A stretch of 64,000 nt of DNA from an uncultured Colwellia sp. (GCA_913063325.1 CAJXYE010000010.1:1-64000), one strand, 5' to 3'. Positions 11,226 through 23,850 are shown, counted from the stretch's first letter. The notes: generated by a model from the letters alone, not told the origin. Numbers and translations: made by a program.

Positions 11226-11576
11226 CTACTTATCCCTACCCCTCAACGAACCTATCAGCCCTTGAAGCATTTTTGAAAGTTCTATTGTTTTCTCTACCCA
11301 AGCTTTACCAAGTTCTTTTGAAATAAACCCAATTTCCATAGCAATATAGAGTTGAGTTCGTAACTCAGCAGAAGATCCTTTGGAATAATATAAGAATCTA
11401 ACCGTGTCTTTATTTGAACAACGCTCATAACCTTCTGCTATATTAGAAGGAACAGATAAACTAGAACGGGTAATTTGATCTTTAAAACCGAAGTCTTTGC
11501 AACTAGCAAAGTGCTTATATATTTCAGCCGATAACCGAGCAGAACGCTTCCAAACGTCTAAATCTTCAAACCTCAT
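11226..11576 (-). CDS. Four-helix bundle protein (S23/IVP, Avd-like family)
   Basis: MRFEDLDVWKRSARLSAEIYK...SRSSLSVPSNIAEGYER-like family signature (here ITRSSLSVPSNIAEGYERCS). Confidence 0.88.
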   Translation of the reverse strand: MRFEDLDVWKRSARLSAEIYKHFASCKDFGFKDQITRSSLSVPSNIAEGYERCSNKDTVRFLYYSKGSSAELRTQLYIAMEIGFISKELGKAWVEKTIELSKMLQGLIGSLRGRDK

Positions 11577-11672
11577 ATCAACACTCCGTGTCTGCTTGAG
11601 TAGAAGGAGTAAAAATACAAAGGTGAAAGGATCACCCTTTCTAACTTTCTACTTGCTACTTGCTACTACTCT

Positions 11673-12632
11673 TTATTTCCTAAAACTATCTTGATTCGCT
11701 AAAAACCATTCATACGTTTCAGTTAAACCTTGCTCTAATGAAATAGAATACTGCCAACCTAAATCCTTTAAGCGAGACACATTCATTAGTTTGCGAGGTG
11801 CGCCATCAGGTTTAGTTGCATCAAAAGAAATTGTACCGGTAAAGCCAACTACTTTAGCAACCGTTTCAACTAATTCACGAATAGTACAGTCAACACCCGT
11901 GCCAACGTTAATATGGCTTAGCATTTCTTGAGTATTCGCTTGGTATACATCATTACTTAAGTTCATGACATGTATTGAAGCTGCAGCCATATCATTTACA
12001 TGTAAAAACTCACGCATTGGCTTGCCCGACCCCCAAGCTACTACTTCAGCTAAACCATCGAGTTTTGCTTCATGGAAACGTCGTAGTAAAGCAGGAATCA
12101 CATGAGAGTTTTCAGGATGGAAGTTATCATTTTCACCATAGAGGTTAGTAGGCATAACAGAGCGATAATTACGACCATATTGACGATTGTATGATTCACA
12201 TAACTTAATACCGGCAATTTTAGCAATGGCATAAGGTTCATTGGTTGGCTCTAAAGTATCAGTTAACAAAGCTGTTTCTGTCATTGGCTGATCAGCCAAT
12301 TTAGGGTAAATACAACTTGAGCCTAAAAACAATAAATCTTGAACACCAGCCAAATGCGCGCCATGTACTATGTTGCACTGAATCATTAAGTTTTGATGAA
12401 TAAATTCAGCAGGATAAGTATTATTAGCTACAATACCACCTACTTTAGCCGCAGCTAAATAGACTTGGTCAATATTTTCATTTTCAAAGAAATCAGCAAC
12501 AGCTTGCTGATTAAGTAGATCTAACTCTGTACGGCTACGTAAAACCAGCTCAACATCAACTTGTTGTTCTAACTGGCGCACAATAGCTGAACCCACCATA
12601 CCACGGTGCCCAGCAATAAAAATTCTTTTCAT
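11673..12632 (-). CDS. fcl: GDP-L-fucose synthase
   Basis: [12 protein letters not shown] Rossmann motif, [15 protein letters not shown]. Confidence 0.95.
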   Translation of the reverse strand: MKRIFIAGHRGMVGSAIVRQLEQQVDVELVLRSRTELDLLNQQAVADFFENENIDQVYLAAAKVGGIVANNTYPAEFIHQNLMIQCNIVHGAHLAGVQDLLFLGSSCIYPKLADQPMTETALLTDTLEPTNEPYAIAKIAGIKLCESYNRQYGRNYRSVMPTNLYGENDNFHPENSHVIPALLRRFHEAKLDGLAEVVAWGSGKPMREFLHVNDMAAASIHVMNLSNDVYQANTQEMLSHINVGTGVDCTIRELVETVAKVVGFTGTISFDATKPDGAPRKLMNVSRLKDLGWQYSISLEQGLTETYEWFLANQDSFRK

Positions 12633-12770
12633 GATAATCCTTTAGGGAGGTTAAAGTTAGAAATTCACAAGGAAAAGCCACCCTTTCAACTAGCACCTAG
12701 CCGCTTTCCTCTTTTCTAACTTGCTACTTTTTACTTTTTTCTTTACTTAAACCTTTTCACTTGTATCTTT

Positions 12771-13892
12771 CTACTCAACTGACACACGAACATCATGGCC
12801 ATGCTCTTTTAACAACGCATGTTGCTTAGCTTTACTTAAGTCGTTTTGAACCATTTCAGCACACATTTCCTCAACTGTGATCTGTGGTACCCAACCTAAT
12901 TTTTCTTTCGCTTTGCTAGGGTCGCCAAGTAATGTTTCAACCTCAGCTGGGCGGAAATAACGCGGGTCAACTTTAACAACTACATCACCTACGTTAAGTG
13001 CTTTAGCATTATCACCTTCAATAGCGGTAACAGTTCCTACTTCATCAAGTTCTGTTCCAGTGAACTCTAAAGTAATACCTAGCTCTTTAGCTGATAAAGT
13101 AACAAATTCACGTACTGAGATTTGTTTACCTGTGGCTATAACAAAATCATCTGCAACGTCTTGTTGCAACATCATCCACTGCATACGTACGTAATCTTTC
13201 GCATGACCCCAGTCACGTAAAGCATCCATATTACCCAAATATAAACATGACTCTAATCCTTGAGAAATATTGGCTAATGCGCGTGTTATTTTACGGGTAA
13301 CAAAGGTTTCACCACGGCGAGGAGATTCATGGTTAAACAAAATACCATTACACGCATACATGCCATAAGATTCACGATAGTTAACCACTATCCAATACGC
13401 ATACATTTTAGCTACAGCATAAGGCGAACGAGGGTGGAATGGCGTAGTCTCTTTTTGTGGGATCTCTTGTACTTCACCATAAAGCTCTGATGTAGAAGCC
13501 TGGTAAAATTTCGTTTTCTTTTCCATACCTAAAAAGCGTATAGCTTCTAGCAAACGTAACGTTCCCATAGCATCTACATCAGCAGTATATTCAGGACATT
13601 CAAACGATACCGCAACATGAGACTGTGCACCGAGGTTGTAGACTTCATCAGGCTGGACATCTTTTATGATACGCGTTAGGTTCGATGAATCAGTTAAATC
13701 ACCATAATGTAAAAAGAAGCTAGGACTATCTTCATGACTATCTTGATAAATGTGATCAACACGTTCAGTATTTAACGATGAAGCACGACGTTTAATACCA
13801 TGAACTTCATAACCTTTTTCTAAAAGCAACTCTGCAAGGTAAGAACCATCCTGACCAGTAACACCGGTGATTAACGCGACTTTTTTACTCAT
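12771..13892 (-). CDS. gmd: GDP-mannose 4,6-dehydratase
   Basis: [32 protein letters not shown] and [10 protein letters not shown]. Confidence 0.97.
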   Translation of the reverse strand: MSKKVALITGVTGQDGSYLAELLLEKGYEVHGIKRRASSLNTERVDHIYQDSHEDSPSFFLHYGDLTDSSNLTRIIKDVQPDEVYNLGAQSHVAVSFECPEYTADVDAMGTLRLLEAIRFLGMEKKTKFYQASTSELYGEVQEIPQKETTPFHPRSPYAVAKMYAYWIVVNYRESYGMYACNGILFNHESPRRGETFVTRKITRALANISQGLESCLYLGNMDALRDWGHAKDYVRMQWMMLQQDVADDFVIATGKQISVREFVTLSAKELGITLEFTGTELDEVGTVTAIEGDNAKALNVGDVVVKVDPRYFRPAEVETLLGDPSKAKEKLGWVPQITVEEMCAEMVQNDLSKAKQHALLKEHGHDVRVSVE

Positions 13893-14101
13893 TTAATCTA
13901 TTCCTTTATGTATAACTTTAATTAATAACTAATTGAATCTCAAGCCAGACTAACGCCAAGCTCATGTTAACTGACCCACTTTAAACAGCTGTCATTTGTA
14001 GAAATTCATCAAGCTGCTATTGGTGGTATGCCACCTGCCGCTGTGATGAGTCATATTTTATAATATATCCATGAACACTTTGTTGAATTATTACATATGA
14101 A

Positions 14102-14949
<848 letters not shown>

Positions 14950-15061
14950 TTAAATATGTAAACCTTCATTAAGTGAAAAAGTTACAAGGCATGATAAAAA
15001 GCTTTTGCGCTAATTTTTACTTCAACCTTTATACTTAAACTAACCTTCTCAAACCTTTCTA

Positions 15062-15841
15062 CTAATCCCTTTCTACTAATCCCTTTCTACTTAGCTTATG
15101 TTTCAACAACTGCTTACCAAAATGCCAAATAAACCTCGGGTTTGTCGAAAAATATCGGCGCCATAAACGCTTAGGTTCTGAGCACAATCTAAATAACCAT
15201 TCCATACCTATTTTTTGCATCCAGCGTGGGGCGTGTTTTTTTGAACCTGCAATAAAATCGTATGCTGCACCAACACCTAGCATTACACAGTTTAATTGAG
15301 CTTTATGTTCAGCCATCCAACGTTCTTGCTTAGGGCAACCTATACCGACAAACAAAACATTTACATCACTAGAGTTAATACCCTGCACAACCGCATCATC
15401 TTCTTCTTCAGTCAATAGGCGAAAAGGCGGCGAAAAGGCATAAGTAATATTAATACCTGGATAACTTGCTACTAGCTTTTCTTTCACGGTATTAAGTAAT
15501 GCTTCCGAGCTACCGCCATAAAAACCGATATTTAAAGGTTGCTCTCTTGATGATGCACATAGCGAATTCATAATATCCTGGCCGCGTACTTGTGAAGCAT
15601 TATTGTGCCCAAGTAATTTTTGCGCCCATGATAAAGGTTTCCCATCAGGGATAACCAAGTCTGCATTATTGACTATTTCTGCGAATGCACTTGAATCAAA
15701 AACTTCCATGCACATATGTACGTTAGACACACAAACATAAGCACCAGAATTCTCTTGAGCTAACAAAAGTACTTGCTCAAGAGAATTATCTTGATTTATA
15801 ACATTTACTTGCATATTAATAATCTTACATTTACCTAACAT
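15062..15841 (-). CDS. WecG/TagA/CpsF-family glycosyltransferase (GT26)
   Basis: DGKPLSWAQKLLG, VGIGCPKQERWMAEH, GVGAAYDFIAG, RWMQKIGMEWLFRL. Confidence 0.93.
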   Translation of the reverse strand: MLGKCKIINMQVNVINQDNSLEQVLLLAQENSGAYVCVSNVHMCMEVFDSSAFAEIVNNADLVIPDGKPLSWAQKLLGHNNASQVRGQDIMNSLCASSREQPLNIGFYGGSSEALLNTVKEKLVASYPGINITYAFSPPFRLLTEEEDDAVVQGINSSDVNVLFVGIGCPKQERWMAEHKAQLNCVMLGVGAAYDFIAGSKKHAPRWMQKIGMEWLFRLCSEPKRLWRRYFSTNPRFIWHFGKQLLKHKLSRKGLVERD

Positions 15842-15865
15842 TTAGACTTTCCCTACGCTCAAAGC

Positions 15866-16996
15866 TTATACTGTATGATCTATTTTAACTTTGGCTTTGT
15901 TATTATGAGCTAATAAAAGCCTATCTTTAACTGCTGTGTCTAAATAATTATTTTCGACCCGTCTCCTTACCATTTCAGATAATTCTCGCCAATTTTCTTG
16001 ATGCCAAACCGCCAATATTTTATTTGCAAATGAAGCGCTATCAATACCATCTATCACAAATTCATCACTCCCTACAACGGAGCGATTAAACCCACAATCA
16101 GAAACAATAGGCACTACTCCGCAAGCCATTGCCTCAGTAAGAGCATTGGAGTGACCTTCTCTTTTCTCTTTTGTTGGAAATATAAAAAAATGTGACTCTT
16201 CCAGCATAGAAAATAGCTTTTCACTTGGTTGTTTACCAGTAAACTGCACATTATCTGCTAGGTTTAACCGTTCAACCTTTCTCTCAAGTATTTTTTGATA
16301 GTCAGCTTTACATGGCCCGATCAAACAAAGCTTTACTTCAGCGCCACTTTCCTTGACTAAAGACGCTATTTCGATGATATCCTCGACATTTTTAGACGAT
16401 ACTAACCGCCCAAAATATACCAAATTAATTACATCTGACTTATTAACTGTCAAGATTTTAGAAGCATGTTGTTCAAAAGATTGAGATTCCATATAATTGG
16501 GATAGTACACACTTTGTTTACTAAAATTAGCCTTTACAAACGCTTGATATTCTTTGCCCTGGCACAATACGATACTTGCTTTCAAAATCGTTTGTTTGAA
16601 AAACAAACGATATAACTTACTACCAACATGATAAAAATCATCGGCTCCACCAGCTCTCAATTCATAAATTACTTTTCGAGAAAATAATCGTCCGATAGAA
16701 ACGAAAATCCATTCTAAATATATGAGGTGCCCATAAAAACCTGTAATGTGAATAGTACATTCCTTGGGTGAACCAACCAATGCATAAATAAACCTACAGA
16801 TGTAACCAAGCACTTGAAAAATATAAAAAACAGGTTTAACTAGCCCCCTGCCTTTAGGGTAAGGTTTTTCTACCAATTTAACTTCATAACCACCACTTTC
16901 TAATAACTTAAGCGTTTTAAGATTGCCAGACTCCCCACCACCTACAAAACGACCACCTTTTCCAAAGGGTCCGCAGAAAATAATTTTTTTTATCAA
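15866..16996 (-). CDS. Glycosyltransferase (GT4-like)
   Basis: C-terminal glycosyltransferase pattern FIFPTKEKREGHSNALTEAMACGVVPI. Confidence 0.82.
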   Translation of the reverse strand: MIKKIIFCGPFGKGGRFVGGGESGNLKTLKLLESGGYEVKLVEKPYPKGRGLVKPVFYIFQVLGYICRFIYALVGSPKECTIHITGFYGHLIYLEWIFVSIGRLFSRKVIYELRAGGADDFYHVGSKLYRLFFKQTILKASIVLCQGKEYQAFVKANFSKQSVYYPNYMESQSFEQHASKILTVNKSDVINLVYFGRLVSSKNVEDIIEIASLVKESGAEVKLCLIGPCKADYQKILERKVERLNLADNVQFTGKQPSEKLFSMLEESHFFIFPTKEKREGHSNALTEAMACGVVPIVSDCGFNRSVVGSDEFVIDGIDSASFANKILAVWHQENWRELSEMVRRRVENNYLDTAVKDRLLLAHNNKAKVKIDHTV

Positions 16997-17001
16997 CTGT
17001 A

Positions 17002-17574
17002 CTATTCCTTTAAATTACTTACAGAACGAAATTCATTAGGGCCAATGTCAGAGATCTTAATAGCCGGCACACCCGCAATTGTAATACTTCCATCAGGAAA
17101 AGACTTATTCACAACCGAATTTGCCCCCACTCCAGTGTTATCTCCTATAACTATCCCTCCATATATTTTCGCACCAGGTGCTATATAACAATTATTTCCT
17201 ATTAATGGGGCTTGAGAAGAGTCAGAAGCAGATGCACCAATATTGACACAAACATGTATACGACAATTTTCACCTATTTTGCATTTATCATTAATGACTA
17301 TAGTACCTAGATGAGCAATAGACAGTCCTGGACCGATTGTGTTTATAGGGATCGAAAAACCTAAATCCTTACCTGTATTGTATGCTAGCCTTCGCTTTAA
17401 AAAGGCTATAGGCTTTGCCCCCAAGGCATTTGAATTGCTCCAATATTCGGCTTTACGTAATCGCCTCTGAAACCTCCATATATCATGAAAAACAAAGTCT
17501 TTTATACCACCGACTTTCAGCGCGACTCTATCTTGCTCCATATAATGTATCAAATCACTTTTAGACTGAATCAT
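17002..17574 (-). CDS. Serine-acetyltransferase-like hexapeptide acyltransferase
   Basis: GPGLSIAHLGTIVIND...IGNNCYIAPGAKIYGGIVIGDNTGVGANSVV. Confidence 0.8.
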   Translation of the reverse strand: MIQSKSDLIHYMEQDRVALKVGGIKDFVFHDIWRFQRRLRKAEYWSNSNALGAKPIAFLKRRLAYNTGKDLGFSIPINTIGPGLSIAHLGTIVINDKCKIGENCRIHVCVNIGASASDSSQAPLIGNNCYIAPGAKIYGGIVIGDNTGVGANSVVNKSFPDGSITIAGVPAIKISDIGPNEFRSVSNLKE

Positions 17575-17757
17575 AAATCACTCCCTGTTCGAACTGCTGA
17601 AGATTCGTGATTATGGCGAAGTAAACAATATCTTTCACTTATATTCCCTGTTTGAAGTATTCATTATCTTGTAAGATTGGTTGTCATTTGCAACTGAGCA
17701 CTCTGCTTTCATATCGCATATTATTTGCAAAGTAACTAATAACAGGCTTTATCATTT

Positions 17758-18864
17758 TTAGCCTCTCGCTAGAATTTCAGAATACATGCTTTTATATCTA
17801 TTCACTAAAGATGAAAAACTAAACTCAGTTCTTATCCTCTTAAGTCCTGAATTTCCATAAGAATAAGCGAGCGATTCATCATCTAGCAATTTATTGAGCA
17901 AGGGAACAACCTTTTCGATTGAATTGCCCGAAACAATAAATCCTGTAACATCATGCTTTACAAGCTCTGTATTCCCACCGCTATCAGAGGCAACCACTGG
18001 TTTACCTAAAGCCATGTATTCCATAATAGAATTAGATATCCCTTCACCATGCAGAGAAATATTGGATAATAAAACACCTACATCGAATACTCTAATAATT
18101 GATTCGGTATCAAGTACCTTACCAGTAAAAACAAAATTCCTCTTATACTTCTCAGGAATTAAGTCCTCACAAACAGATCTATTTTCACCATCCCCGACAG
18201 AAACAAAAGTAACATCTTTTCGACTATCTAGAACACTCAGTCCACATAAAATGAAGGCTTTAAAGTCTTTTTTATCAGAGAAGGACGCAACCATCCCTAT
18301 AACATATTTTGTTTGAATACCGAGCCTATTTCTAGTTTCCGGCTCATTTTCTAGAGACGAAACCCTATCGAAGTCAAAACCATTATATATACAGCAACCC
18401 TTATCAACTGGCACTTTATATACTTTTAGGCCCGCATTAGAATTTGCAACAATTACATCTGAGATCGGAAAGCTAATTTTGCTCCTCAACCAATCTTGAT
18501 GCCTCCAGTTCCAATTTGGGGGGGCACTACGCAAGTACCCATTAACAAATAAAACAGGTTTAACAAGAATATAGGGCATTGCATAGACAGAACACATAGA
18601 CCCCCATGAATGCAGTATATCGGGGTTAATCGAGCTAACCAACTGATAAAGCCTAAAGAAACAGGATATATCATGTTTTGACTTTCTAATTAGTTTATGA
18701 ACCGTAATACCAAGTTCGTTTAAATATGTATAATGAATATCATCGGACATTACAATTAAATCACAAGAAATACCTTTTTCTTTAGACAACCCCTTGAGCA
18801 ATTCTACAAGTTGCCTTTCTCTCCCCCCAGAACGAAGAGTATCAATTATATGCACTATACGCAT
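17758..18864 (-). CDS. Glycosyltransferase (GT4-like)
   Basis: IDTLRSGGRERQLVELLKGL and GEGISNSIMEYMALGKPVVASDSGGN. Confidence 0.85.
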   Translation of the reverse strand: MRIVHIIDTLRSGGRERQLVELLKGLSKEKGISCDLIVMSDDIHYTYLNELGITVHKLIRKSKHDISCFFRLYQLVSSINPDILHSWGSMCSVYAMPYILVKPVLFVNGYLRSAPPNWNWRHQDWLRSKISFPISDVIVANSNAGLKVYKVPVDKGCCIYNGFDFDRVSSLENEPETRNRLGIQTKYVIGMVASFSDKKDFKAFILCGLSVLDSRKDVTFVSVGDGENRSVCEDLIPEKYKRNFVFTGKVLDTESIIRVFDVGVLLSNISLHGEGISNSIMEYMALGKPVVASDSGGNTELVKHDVTGFIVSGNSIEKVVPLLNKLLDDESLAYSYGNSGLKRIRTEFSFSSLVNRYKSMYSEILARG

Positions 18865-18921
18865 AACTGTTCCTAATATTAAAATTTAAGTAATCAGACA
18901 TTAAGTGTTAATTTTACATGA

Positions 18922-19458
18922 TTAATTTGACAAAAACCTTTGTTTTTCATCGGCAGACATTGTTTTTGTCTCAACACAGTCAGGGAGCTTTTTATTACTG
19001 TATTTGATTATATCTGAGACTTCTTTAGCAGGGGCCCCTGCATATACCTTGTTAGAAGCTAAAGACTTTGTTACGACACTATTTGCACCAATAATAACAT
19101 TGTCTCCAATAGAAACACCGGGAAGAACTTTTACACCGTTACTAATAAAAACATTATTACCGATTGTGACTGGGGCAAACCAATCTAATTCATGATTTTT
19201 CTGTAGCTCTCTTAATACCCAAACTGCTCCATCATGAGTAAGTAATTCAACTCCGTTACCAATACTTACATGGTTGCCTATTGTAAGGAGGTATGGCTCA
19301 CTACCAATTTCCTTCATGTAAATACGACAACCCTCACCGACAGTCGCACCTTTGCGTCTTAGGTAATCAACTGGTGCCTTAATAAATAGAAATTTATTTA
19401 AAGCATTTGCATTAAGCATAAACAATGAATTAAAAACTAGTTTTTTTAAAAAGTTCAA
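18922..19458 (-). CDS. Hexapeptide acyltransferase (WbbJ/LacA-like)
   Basis: ITIGNNVFISNGVKVLPGVSIGDNVIIGANSVVTKSL. Confidence 0.8.
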   Translation of the reverse strand: MNFLKKLVFNSLFMLNANALNKFLFIKAPVDYLRRKGATVGEGCRIYMKEIGSEPYLLTIGNHVSIGNGVELLTHDGAVWVLRELQKNHELDWFAPVTIGNNVFISNGVKVLPGVSIGDNVIIGANSVVTKSLASNKVYAGAPAKEVSDIIKYSNKKLPDCVETKTMSADEKQRFLSN

Positions 19459-19460
19459 TT

Positions 19461-20729
19461 TTAAAGTCCTTTAAATGAAAGCCCAAATTTATCAAGTACA
19501 CGTTTAACATTTTTAGTAGCATCAAACTCCTCATATAACTTAACTGCTGCATTTCCCCCTAATTCGTTTAGCGTGCCAACATTATTGATTGCCCATAATA
19601 GTGCATTTTCTATTTCAGCTGCTGATTCAGGATCGACCATAATAGAATCGACTTTATGAGTGAATAACCTTTTATGCAGTGGTAAATCAGACAACAAAAC
19701 GGCTTTACGTGCAACTAGGTAATCAAGTAGCTTTGTTGGAAAATTATACCTATTGAATGGAATATCTCTTTTCAATAGCAAGCATAACATTGCTGAGTTT
19801 TGGGCTTCCACTAACTCTTGACGGTCAACGAACCCATGATAAATTACATAATCGGTCACGCCTTTAGTTTTAATAGCACGATTTAGCGATTTAATTGATT
19901 CTGAACTCCCTCCTCCATAGATATGGAATTCAATTTTTTTATCTGAGGAATTAATCATCTTAAGCGCATCAAATACAGCAATGAATGACTCTTTAGCTTG
20001 AGAGATTTGACCACTATAAACAATTCTAGGAACTGAATATTCAGGAACACTAATAGATTGTTGATTATCTATGTGATTAGCGTTATTTATAGTTTCATTG
20101 AATTGTACACTTGGTAAATACTGAAGCTTATCCTTATTAAACCCAAACTTTAACAGGAGTACTGATAATTCGTCAGAAATACAAGCAATATAATTAGGCA
20201 AACGAAGACATATCGAATAAAGAAATATACATGCTAAAAATGATTCAAAAGACTTTAACACTAACTTCCATGAGCCTTTATCACTGTACTGTTGCAGAGT
20301 CCATGGCTCCTCTACTATATGGTAAATAAACTTAACACCAGAGATACGGCAAGCTAACCCAATAATAAATATATTTGAAGGCCTTAATGTTTGAGAAAAA
20401 ATATGGGATATTATATGGCGATCACACCATATTTTCTTTGCTGTAACAAAAGAGTTAACCAATATGCCTAATCTGTAATTAAGCGAACTTTTAATACCGC
20501 GATAACCCGAAAATAAATTCTTGTTTTGTAATGGATACTCATACTTTATACCATCATAACTTCCTGACCGCTTTTCTTCTGGAATATAAGAGGGGTTTTG
20601 TGGAATAATGAGTGTGTCATACCCTAAGCTTTCATATGCTTTGCCAATATTAACAGTGAGATTTGTAGATGCATTCCCTTTAGAACTAAATCCAATACCG
20701 GTTAACAATACTAATTTTTTTATACTCAT
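19461..20729 (-). CDS. Glycosyltransferase family protein
   Basis: C-terminal YNFPTKLLDYLVARKAVLLSD; surrounding glycosyltransferase context. Confidence 0.7.
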   Translation of the reverse strand: MSIKKLVLLTGIGFSSKGNASTNLTVNIGKAYESLGYDTLIIPQNPSYIPEEKRSGSYDGIKYEYPLQNKNLFSGYRGIKSSLNYRLGILVNSFVTAKKIWCDRHIISHIFSQTLRPSNIFIIGLACRISGVKFIYHIVEEPWTLQQYSDKGSWKLVLKSFESFLACIFLYSICLRLPNYIACISDELSVLLLKFGFNKDKLQYLPSVQFNETINNANHIDNQQSISVPEYSVPRIVYSGQISQAKESFIAVFDALKMINSSDKKIEFHIYGGGSSESIKSLNRAIKTKGVTDYVIYHGFVDRQELVEAQNSAMLCLLLKRDIPFNRYNFPTKLLDYLVARKAVLLSDLPLHKRLFTHKVDSIMVDPESAAEIENALLWAINNVGTLNELGGNAAVKLYEEFDATKNVKRVLDKFGLSFKGL

Positions 20730-20907
20730 AATCTTAAATAAAACCTTAAAAGCCCTTTCAAATGTTTTGGTAAATAACCGTTACAGCATCAAAATATGTA
20801 CATCTAATAACTTCAACAAAAAACTCTCTTGTGTAAAAGAAAACAACTCAACTTATATCGTGTCTATATCATTAAAAATAGTTACGAAGAAAACACTCGC
20901 ATTAATA

Positions 20908-22215
20908 TTATCTACTCTTTGAATGAAATAATGGAAACATCCATAGAGACATAAAAATAGGTACAATCCAAAACGAGTAGCTGACTGAAAGTAATGTAAA
21001 TAATGAAAATAACCACCACTCTCCTTTATAGCCAAAAAACTTTGAAAACCATACTGAACTTTTATACAAACTAAAATAACAAAGAATCCCAATAAGTACA
21101 CCAAATTGGCTAAATTGCCTTATTATACCACCTGTCGGAGAAATTAATGGTGATATTTCTCTTTGAACATAAGAGTTTATTGGATCCAATCCATAACCCA
21201 ACAAAGGTGAATCTGTAACGTTCATAAACTGGTAAGCGATACTATCAAAACGCTGTGGCACAACTTTTATTCCATAAAAATTATCGACACTTTCATGATA
21301 GTCAACCTGTATTTGAATAGCGTCTAGACTTTCTTGATTAAACCAAATATTAGCGACTTTATCCGCCATAAAAGGTAAAAAGAACATCCCCCCAACAATG
21401 GGTAGCACAATAAAAGGTGTGGCAAAAGTTGCGACTTTAGCGTCTTTGTTAAACACTATCATAAATATTATTATCAAAAAGCATGCGTACCCTGTAGTTG
21501 ATTGAGTTGTTAACAACGCAGCTAACAATATCCAAAAAGGTTTATTATTTAACACGTCAAACTTTTTTCTAATAATATTAAAAAACAATGCAAATAGTAA
21601 CATCGAGGAGTATCGTCCTGGCTCCCATGAAAATCCAGCGTTTCTAGGGATAGAATGTCCTTCGATAAGTCCTCTCAAATTACCAGAGAGAGAGAAAGCA
21701 ACATTGTTAGCAGTAATAGTGTGTCCAGAAGGAAAGTCATAAATACTCGTAGCCATCATAAATGCACTAAAAGGACCAGGGATAATAACTTGTAACAACC
21801 AAAAAAAAATTGACAATGCAGCCATAAAGGTTACTACTTTTTCATAAAGAAAAAACATTCTAAAGTCATATACTTTAATTAAGATATAAGCGATGAGGAT
21901 ATTGCCTAAAAATATGATAGAGCCAACGTAAAATATGCCAACTTTTAACGTTTGTAAAGTCACCCACAACATAAATAGCGCGATAACAGCGGCTAAATTC
22001 TTATTGTTAAACTGAACTCTATGCTTCAATACAATAAATAAAGTTAGGCCCCAGGGGATTGCGTAAGCTATTAGCCCTCCATCTGGCCTCATCATGCTTT
22101 TGGTTGCAGGCACTGCCATTGCGGCATATATTACTACAACAAAAAAGTAAAAATAGTCAAAGTTACTCAAAAGAGATTTAGAGACTTTATGATTATTTGA
22201 AAATACTAACGTCAT
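20908..22215 (-). CDS. Polysaccharide polymerase candidate (Wzy-like), polytopic membrane protein
   Basis: Multiple TM segments; large periplasmic loop; next to the flippase. Confidence 0.65.
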   Translation of the reverse strand: MTLVFSNNHKVSKSLLSNFDYFYFFVVVIYAAMAVPATKSMMRPDGGLIAYAIPWGLTLFIVLKHRVQFNNKNLAAVIALFMLWVTLQTLKVGIFYVGSIIFLGNILIAYILIKVYDFRMFFLYEKVVTFMAALSIFFWLLQVIIPGPFSAFMMATSIYDFPSGHTITANNVAFSLSGNLRGLIEGHSIPRNAGFSWEPGRYSSMLLFALFFNIIRKKFDVLNNKPFWILLAALLTTQSTTGYACFLIIIFMIVFNKDAKVATFATPFIVLPIVGGMFFLPFMADKVANIWFNQESLDAIQIQVDYHESVDNFYGIKVVPQRFDSIAYQFMNVTDSPLLGYGLDPINSYVQREISPLISPTGGIIRQFSQFGVLIGILCYFSLYKSSVWFSKFFGYKGEWWLFSLFTLLSVSYSFWIVPIFMSLWMFPLFHSKSR

Positions 22216-23579
22216 TATTTTACGTCACCCTTGCGTTTTCTTCCCATAATCCCTTTGATGTCAAGGAACCTTACAATTTTTAACCCTGTTACTTTTTGAG
22301 CGCAATACAATGACGCAATATTTATAGAAGCAATCCCAACTGTTGTGATCAATGCAGCACCTATACTTCCCCATAAACTAATAAAAATAGGCATTAATAC
22401 GATAACGACAAACAAACATTTTAAAGCGATAGCTCTTTGCTTTTTTTGATTCCCGGTCATTGTTAAAATCTGCCCTACAGCACCTGTAGAGATGTTGATA
22501 AATTGGCCAAAGCAGAGGATTACAAGTATCCAATATGCTTCTTTAAACTCTTCACCCCAAATAGCTAGGATATATTCACCTAGAAAAATAAAGGTTATGA
22601 AAAAAACTAACCCGATTAAAAAAAGAAACTGTGTTGTTTTTTGAAGCATAGTCTCAAGTTCTTTAATTCTATTTTGCTTATATAAAGAAGAAATTTTTGG
22701 TGAAACAGCTGAATTAGCTACGTGCAATAAGAATGTTGTTAATTCAGCTAAACGAGCAGCAACGGTATATAAGCCAACATTTTTACTATCACTTATAATT
22801 CCAAGGATAATAATACCTGAATTAGTCATTATCGCTAGAGATAAGCTAGTTATAAAAATAGGGTACGCTTTTTTATACAAACTTTTAAATTGATAGACTT
22901 TCTTTTTTGAATCAAATAATATTTTTTTCCAATACAACCCCATACCGACAGTGACAACAAGCCTACCTATGGCATAAACAATAGCGGCTATATCCACAGT
23001 TAAGCTAACTTCATATAGCCAAAGCACAAAGAAAATAAGTGCGCTGATTAAAACATTCAAACACTGATCGGCTAGGTTACTTTGCCATATCTTACGGCGA
23101 CCTATCAATGAGGCAGAAAACATTTGAGAAAATGCTTGTGGTGCCATAACTAGTAGCGCAATCATCAATGGATATGTTAATCGAGGTTCATTAAACACCG
23201 TGTTTGCCAAAAATGGGGATAGATAAATAAAAACCAATGAAATTAATAACGTCATACCACCACTCATCAAATAAGCAGTGTTCATGACATTACTTATGTG
23301 TTCATGGTTTTTTTCTTCATGCGCTATCGCAACTTCCCTTATAATTATCTGCATAATGCCAAGCATTCCAAAAATTATAAGAATATTTACAATGCGAAAG
23401 CTTAAATTGATTATTCCTAAGCCTTCGGCTCCCAAAGTCCTACCAAGGTAAATACTTATCAAAAAAGCGATGAACATCCCGGCAACCTTCACTACCGATG
23501 AAGACATTGATTTTGTGAGAACTTCAAATGTATGCACATCCAAGTAGGCAGAAACTTTGGTTTTAATATTTTTTAGCAT
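22215..23579 (-). CDS. Flippase (Wzx-like, MATE/PST fold)
   Basis: Polytopic; SMSSSVVKVAGMFIAFLISIYLGRTLGAEGLGI N-terminus typical of oligosaccharide flippases. Confidence 0.87.
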   Translation of the reverse strand: MLKNIKTKVSAYLDVHTFEVLTKSMSSSVVKVAGMFIAFLISIYLGRTLGAEGLGIINLSFRIVNILIIFGMLGIMQIIIREVAIAHEEKNHEHISNVMNTAYLMSGGMTLLISLVFIYLSPFLANTVFNEPRLTYPLMIALLVMAPQAFSQMFSASLIGRRKIWQSNLADQCLNVLISALIFFVLWLYEVSLTVDIAAIVYAIGRLVVTVGMGLYWKKILFDSKKKVYQFKSLYKKAYPIFITSLSLAIMTNSGIIILGIISDSKNVGLYTVAARLAELTTFLLHVANSAVSPKISSLYKQNRIKELETMLQKTTQFLFLIGLVFFITFIFLGEYILAIWGEEFKEAYWILVILCFGQFINISTGAVGQILTMTGNQKKQRAIALKCLFVVIVLMPIFISLWGSIGAALITTVGIASINIASLYCAQKVTGLKIVRFLDIKGIMGRKRKGDVK

Positions 23580-23581
23580 CT

Positions 23582-23850
23582 CTAGATATTGCCAACTTGT
23601 CTTGATTTATATTCAACATACCACTTACAAAACCTATCAACACCTTCATTAATCGGCATATAGTTTTTTTGTAATTTTTTACCTAATGAATTTTCAATGC
23701 AAACAATAAATTCTTCTAGCTCTACTTGTTCACTATTGCCAATATTAAAAACTTTATATAATGTTGAACCTTCGGGCGATGAGTTTTTTTTCAGCTGCAG
23801 GGCTGTCATTAGGTATTTCCGTATTATCTGATAATTTCTGACTAGTCGAT
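23582..23850 (-). pseudogene. Frameshifted and internally deleted NAD-dependent epimerase remnant
   Basis: YKVFNIGNSEQVELEEFI...KKNYMP matches the neighbouring epimerase; NTEIPNDSPAAE is in another frame across an A8 tract; about 25 aa missing after KNYMP. Confidence 0.85.

Noticed and set aside
11226-11576. Diversity-generating retroelement suggested by the Avd-like four-helix bundle
   Set aside because: No reverse transcriptase and no recognisable template/variable repeat pair in the window.
20853-21104. 83-aa minus-strand ORF overlapping the Wzy candidate
   Set aside because: Alternative frame within the 3' end of a longer membrane protein ORF; no independent support.
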